From assembly GCA_049522565.1 (NCBI GenBank), contig JBEKNT010000289.1, positions 1 to 8,755 on the forward strand: a stretch of 8,755 nucleotides of DNA. The letters run 5' to 3'. Shown here one piece after another: positions 7,583 to 8,755 of the stretch. The stretch comes from JASHVB01 sp049522565 (GTDB lineage Bacteria > Pseudomonadota > Alphaproteobacteria > Acetobacterales > Acetobacteraceae). The notes beneath the pieces were generated by a model, which saw only the letters and a program-made list of their open reading frames with translations, was not told the DNA's origin and made no database searches. How positions within the stretch are numbered: position 1 is the stretch's first letter; each line of letters opens with the position of its first letter. The position numbers and the translations under genes were made by a program.

Positions 7583-7699
7583 CGTCATGGCCGGTCCCCG
7601 GGTCAAGCGCGCGGGGGCAAGGTTTGACCCGGCCAGCTATGCAGCCGCGGTGGCGCGATCGATGGCCGGGTCAGGCCCGGCCATGACGTGGGGAGCGCC
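7583..7699. repeat. Dispersed inverted-repeat element, copy 3 (multi-hairpin)
   Basis: CGTCATGGCCGG (7583-7594) and CCGGCCATGACG (7677-7688) are perfect 12-bp terminal inverted repeats. Inside are two more perfect hairpins: CCGGGTCAA (7598-7606) with TTGACCCGG (7624-7632), and ATGGCCGGG (7662-7670) with CCCGGCCAT (7676-7684) around TCAGG. The right terminal repeat can therefore pair in two ways. The tail GTGGGGAGCGCC (7688-7699) is identical to 5739-5750. It looks like a MITE/REP-type element without any coding content. Confidence 0.75.
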
Positions 7700-7857
7700 G
7701 GTGCGACGAACGATCCTCCCCCGGTCGGTCGCTGATCCCGGTGCGGCGAACGATCCTCCCCCGGTCGGTCGCTGATCCCGGTGCGGCGAACGATCGTCCC
7801 CTGTCGGTCGCTGATCCCGGTGCGACGAACGATCCTCCCCGGTCGGTCGCTGATCCT
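7700..7857. repeat. Four tandem ~40-bp repeats
   Basis: Units begin GGTGCGRCGAACGATC and end GGTCGGTCGCTGATCC. They lie at 7700-7739 (40 bp), 7740-7779 (40), 7780-7818 (39) and 7819-7857 (39). Copies 1 and 2 differ at one base (GCGAC vs GCGGC). Copy 3 has GATCGTCCCCTG in place of GATCCTCCCCCGG. Copy 4 lacks one C of the C-run and ends CCT. There are no unique spacers, so it is not CRISPR. Unequal lengths rule out an in-frame protein repeat. Confidence 0.92.
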
Positions 7858-7891
7858 GACGCTCATGGGGCTTTGCCTCTGGACCCCACCA

Positions 7892-7906
7892 AGGGGCCGG
7901 GCCCCT
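7892..7906. repeat. REP-like palindrome AGGGGCC-G-GGCCCCT
   Basis: A perfect inverted repeat with 7-bp arms and a 1-bp centre, set in a CTCTGGACCCC...AAGGGG context. That context is frequent between genes in Acetobacteraceae-like genomes, from general knowledge. It lies about 85 bp upstream of the ftsE start. Confidence 0.5.
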
Positions 7907-7990
7907 GGCCTTCCCGCATTCACCCGATTGCCTTGCAGGGCGTCGCCAAACCCCTCCCTTTTCTCCCCCAATCCGCGCGACAATGGCGGG

Positions 7991-8665
7991 ATGGTGCGAT
8001 TCGACCGCGTGGGGCTGCGTTATGGATCGGCCGGCGGCCAGGCCGGACCCGAGGTGTTGCACGACCTCAGCTTCAACCTCCCCGGCGGCGCGTTCCGCTG
8101 GTTGCTCGGACCCTCCGGTGCGGGCAAGACCAGCGTGCTGCGGCTGATGTACCTCGACATCCGCCCCAGCCGAGGCCGGCTCAACGTCCTCGACACCGAC
8201 ATCGGTACCGCGGCCCGCGGCGTCCTGCCGCGTCTGCGCCGGCGCATCGGCGTGGTATTTCAGGATTTTCGGCTGCTGTCGCACCTGTCGGCGTTCGACA
8301 ACGTCGCGCTGCCGCTGCGCATCGCCGGCCGGCCCGAGGGCCAGATCCGCGCCGACGTGACGGAGATGCTGCGCTGGGTTGGTCTGGCCCGGAAGCACGA
8401 GGTGCGCCCGCCGGAGCTGTCCGGCGGCGAGCAACAACGGGTGGCGATCGCGCGCTCGGTGATCGGGCGGCCGTCTCTGCTGCTGGCCGATGAGCCCACC
8501 GGCAATCTGGACGACGTCCAGGCCGAGCGGCTGATGCAATTGTTCAAGGAGCTCAACCGGCTCGGCACCACGGTCGTGGTCGCCACGCACAACGATGCGC
8601 TGGTCGCGCGGCATCCGGCGACGGCCCTGCGGCTGGAAAACGGCCGGCTGGTCGGTCATGACTAA
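7991..8665 (+). CDS. ftsE: Cell-division ABC ATPase FtsE
   Basis: The 224-residue protein is of normal length for FtsE, the cytoplasmic ATPase of the FtsEX complex that activates peptidoglycan hydrolysis at the division septum. All ABC motifs are present: Walker A GPSGAGKT (40-47), Q-loop with the FtsE-typical VFQDFRLL (89-96, Q91), signature LSGGEQQR (143-150), Walker B LLLADEPTGNLD (163-174, catalytic E168) and switch histidine H200 in VVATHND. The start is the ATG at 7991, giving MVRFDRVGLRYG, the usual FtsE beginning. The frame stays open about 70 codons further upstream, but that part runs through the tandem repeats and REP-like palindrome and is not FtsE sequence. The Shine-Dalgarno is weak (GGCGGG just before the ATG). 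FtsX would normally overlap or follow directly; here the next 90 bp hold hairpins and no evident ftsX start. LolD/MacB-type ATPases are the nearest alternatives, but the Q-loop context favours FtsE. Confidence 0.93.
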   Translation: MVRFDRVGLRYGSAGGQAGPEVLHDLSFNLPGGAFRWLLGPSGAGKTSVLRLMYLDIRPSRGRLNVLDTDIGTAARGVLPRLRRRIGVVFQDFRLLSHLSAFDNVALPLRIAGRPEGQIRADVTEMLRWVGLARKHEVRPPELSGGEQQRVAIARSVIGRPSLLLADEPTGNLDDVQAERLMQLFKELNRLGTTVVVATHNDALVARHPATALRLENGRLVGHD

Positions 8666-8685
8666 GCGGAGAGCGTGCCGATTTC

Positions 8686-8708
8686 CCCTCCCGCGCTTGG
8701 CGGGAGGG
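8686..8708 (+). terminator. Strong hairpin just after ftsE (terminator or repeat)
   Basis: CCCTCCCGC (8686-8694), loop GCTTG, GCGGGAGGG (8700-8708): a perfect 9-bp, all-but-two GC stem starting 20 bp after the ftsE stop. No T-tract follows. This sequence type (CCCCTCCCGC...GCGGGAGGG...AGGGGAGGG) is also a common alphaproteobacterial intergenic repeat, so termination is only one possible role. Confidence 0.5.
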
Positions 8709-8714
8709 ATCAGG

Positions 8715-8747
8715 GGAGGGTGCAGCGGGGCGCACGCTTCACCCTCC
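8715..8747. repeat. Second inverted repeat after ftsE
   Basis: GGAGGGTG (8715-8722) pairs perfectly with CACCCTCC (8740-8747) over a 17-nt loop. Together with the preceding stem it forms a double-hairpin unit that reaches nearly to the window edge. Confidence 0.5.
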
Positions 8748-8755
8748 GCTGACCC

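Larger units (their letters stand above)
7397..7990. other. Repeat-filled 594-bp region before ftsE
   Basis: I find no convincing gene. The first ~185 bp hold no recognisable element; a minus-strand open stretch there (NRINIEFLVVDYRGDADPG) reads somewhat protein-like but lacks any start or family support. Then follow the inverted-repeat element (7583-7699), the four tandem units (7700-7857) and a REP-like palindrome (7892-7906). The ftsE promoter must lie here or within the repeats; I could not pick a convincing -35/-10 pair. Confidence 0.7.

Noticed and set aside
7700..7857. CRISPR array
   Set aside because: Units are directly adjacent without unique spacers and differ in length by one base; no cas genes are present.
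7781..7990. 70-residue N-terminal extension of FtsE
   Set aside because: It translates the tandem repeats and the REP-like palindrome. FtsE proteins begin at the MVRFDRV position.
7637..8659. 340-codon minus-strand open frame through the tandem repeats and ftsE
   Set aside because: Its repeated 'RPTG.DRS.HRDQ' segment is just the DNA repeat translated, and the rest is the antisense of ftsE.

Overview
The window is GC-rich throughout, has strong GC third-position bias in its genes, and carries intergenic repeats with CATGGCCGG / GGACCCC...AAGGGG-type hairpins of the kind seen in alphaproteobacteria. I infer a Rhodospirillales/Acetobacteraceae-like alphaproteobacterial chromosome. That placement is inference; no rRNA or other phylogenetic marker is present.

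Layout, left to right. (1) 24-2045 (+): a transmembrane Ser/Thr protein kinase with an intact Hanks-type catalytic domain, one membrane helix, a Pro/Ala-rich linker and a DUF4384-like extracytoplasmic domain. (2) 2198-3418 (+): a flavin-dependent acyl-CoA-dehydrogenase-fold protein, possibly a group D flavin monooxygenase. (3) 3419-4634: a small accessory patch. It holds a frame-disrupted J-domain (DnaJ-like) remnant at 3601-3973 (+), converging on a DinJ/YafQ-type toxin-antitoxin pair on the minus strand (antitoxin 4316-4594, toxin 4015-4344) with a perfect palindromic operator over its promoter. (4) 4872-7396 (+): three co-oriented catabolic-type genes: an amidohydrolase, an unusual short-chain dehydrogenase and a RidA/YjgF-family protein. 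(5) 7397-7990: about 600 bp without a gene, filled with an inverted-repeat element, four tandem ~40-bp repeats and a short REP-like palindrome. (6) 7991-8665 (+): ftsE, the cell-division ABC ATPase, followed not by an overlapping ftsX but by two hairpins.

How the parts relate. The amidohydrolase, SDR and RidA-like genes could form one small-molecule degradation pathway, but the gaps between them carry repeat elements, so a single transcript is not assured. The toxin-antitoxin pair is a self-contained, autoregulated module. The kinase and ftsE show no visible link to the rest.

I see no clearly new multi-gene system. The best leads are lineage-type departures from family norms: the SDR has about 28 residues inserted in its nucleotide-binding glycine motif and no YxxxK lysine; the RidA protein lacks the substrate-carboxylate arginine; the amidohydrolase has Gln in place of the first metal His. 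The other leads are a dispersed repeat family present three times in the window and the tandem repeat array upstream of ftsE.
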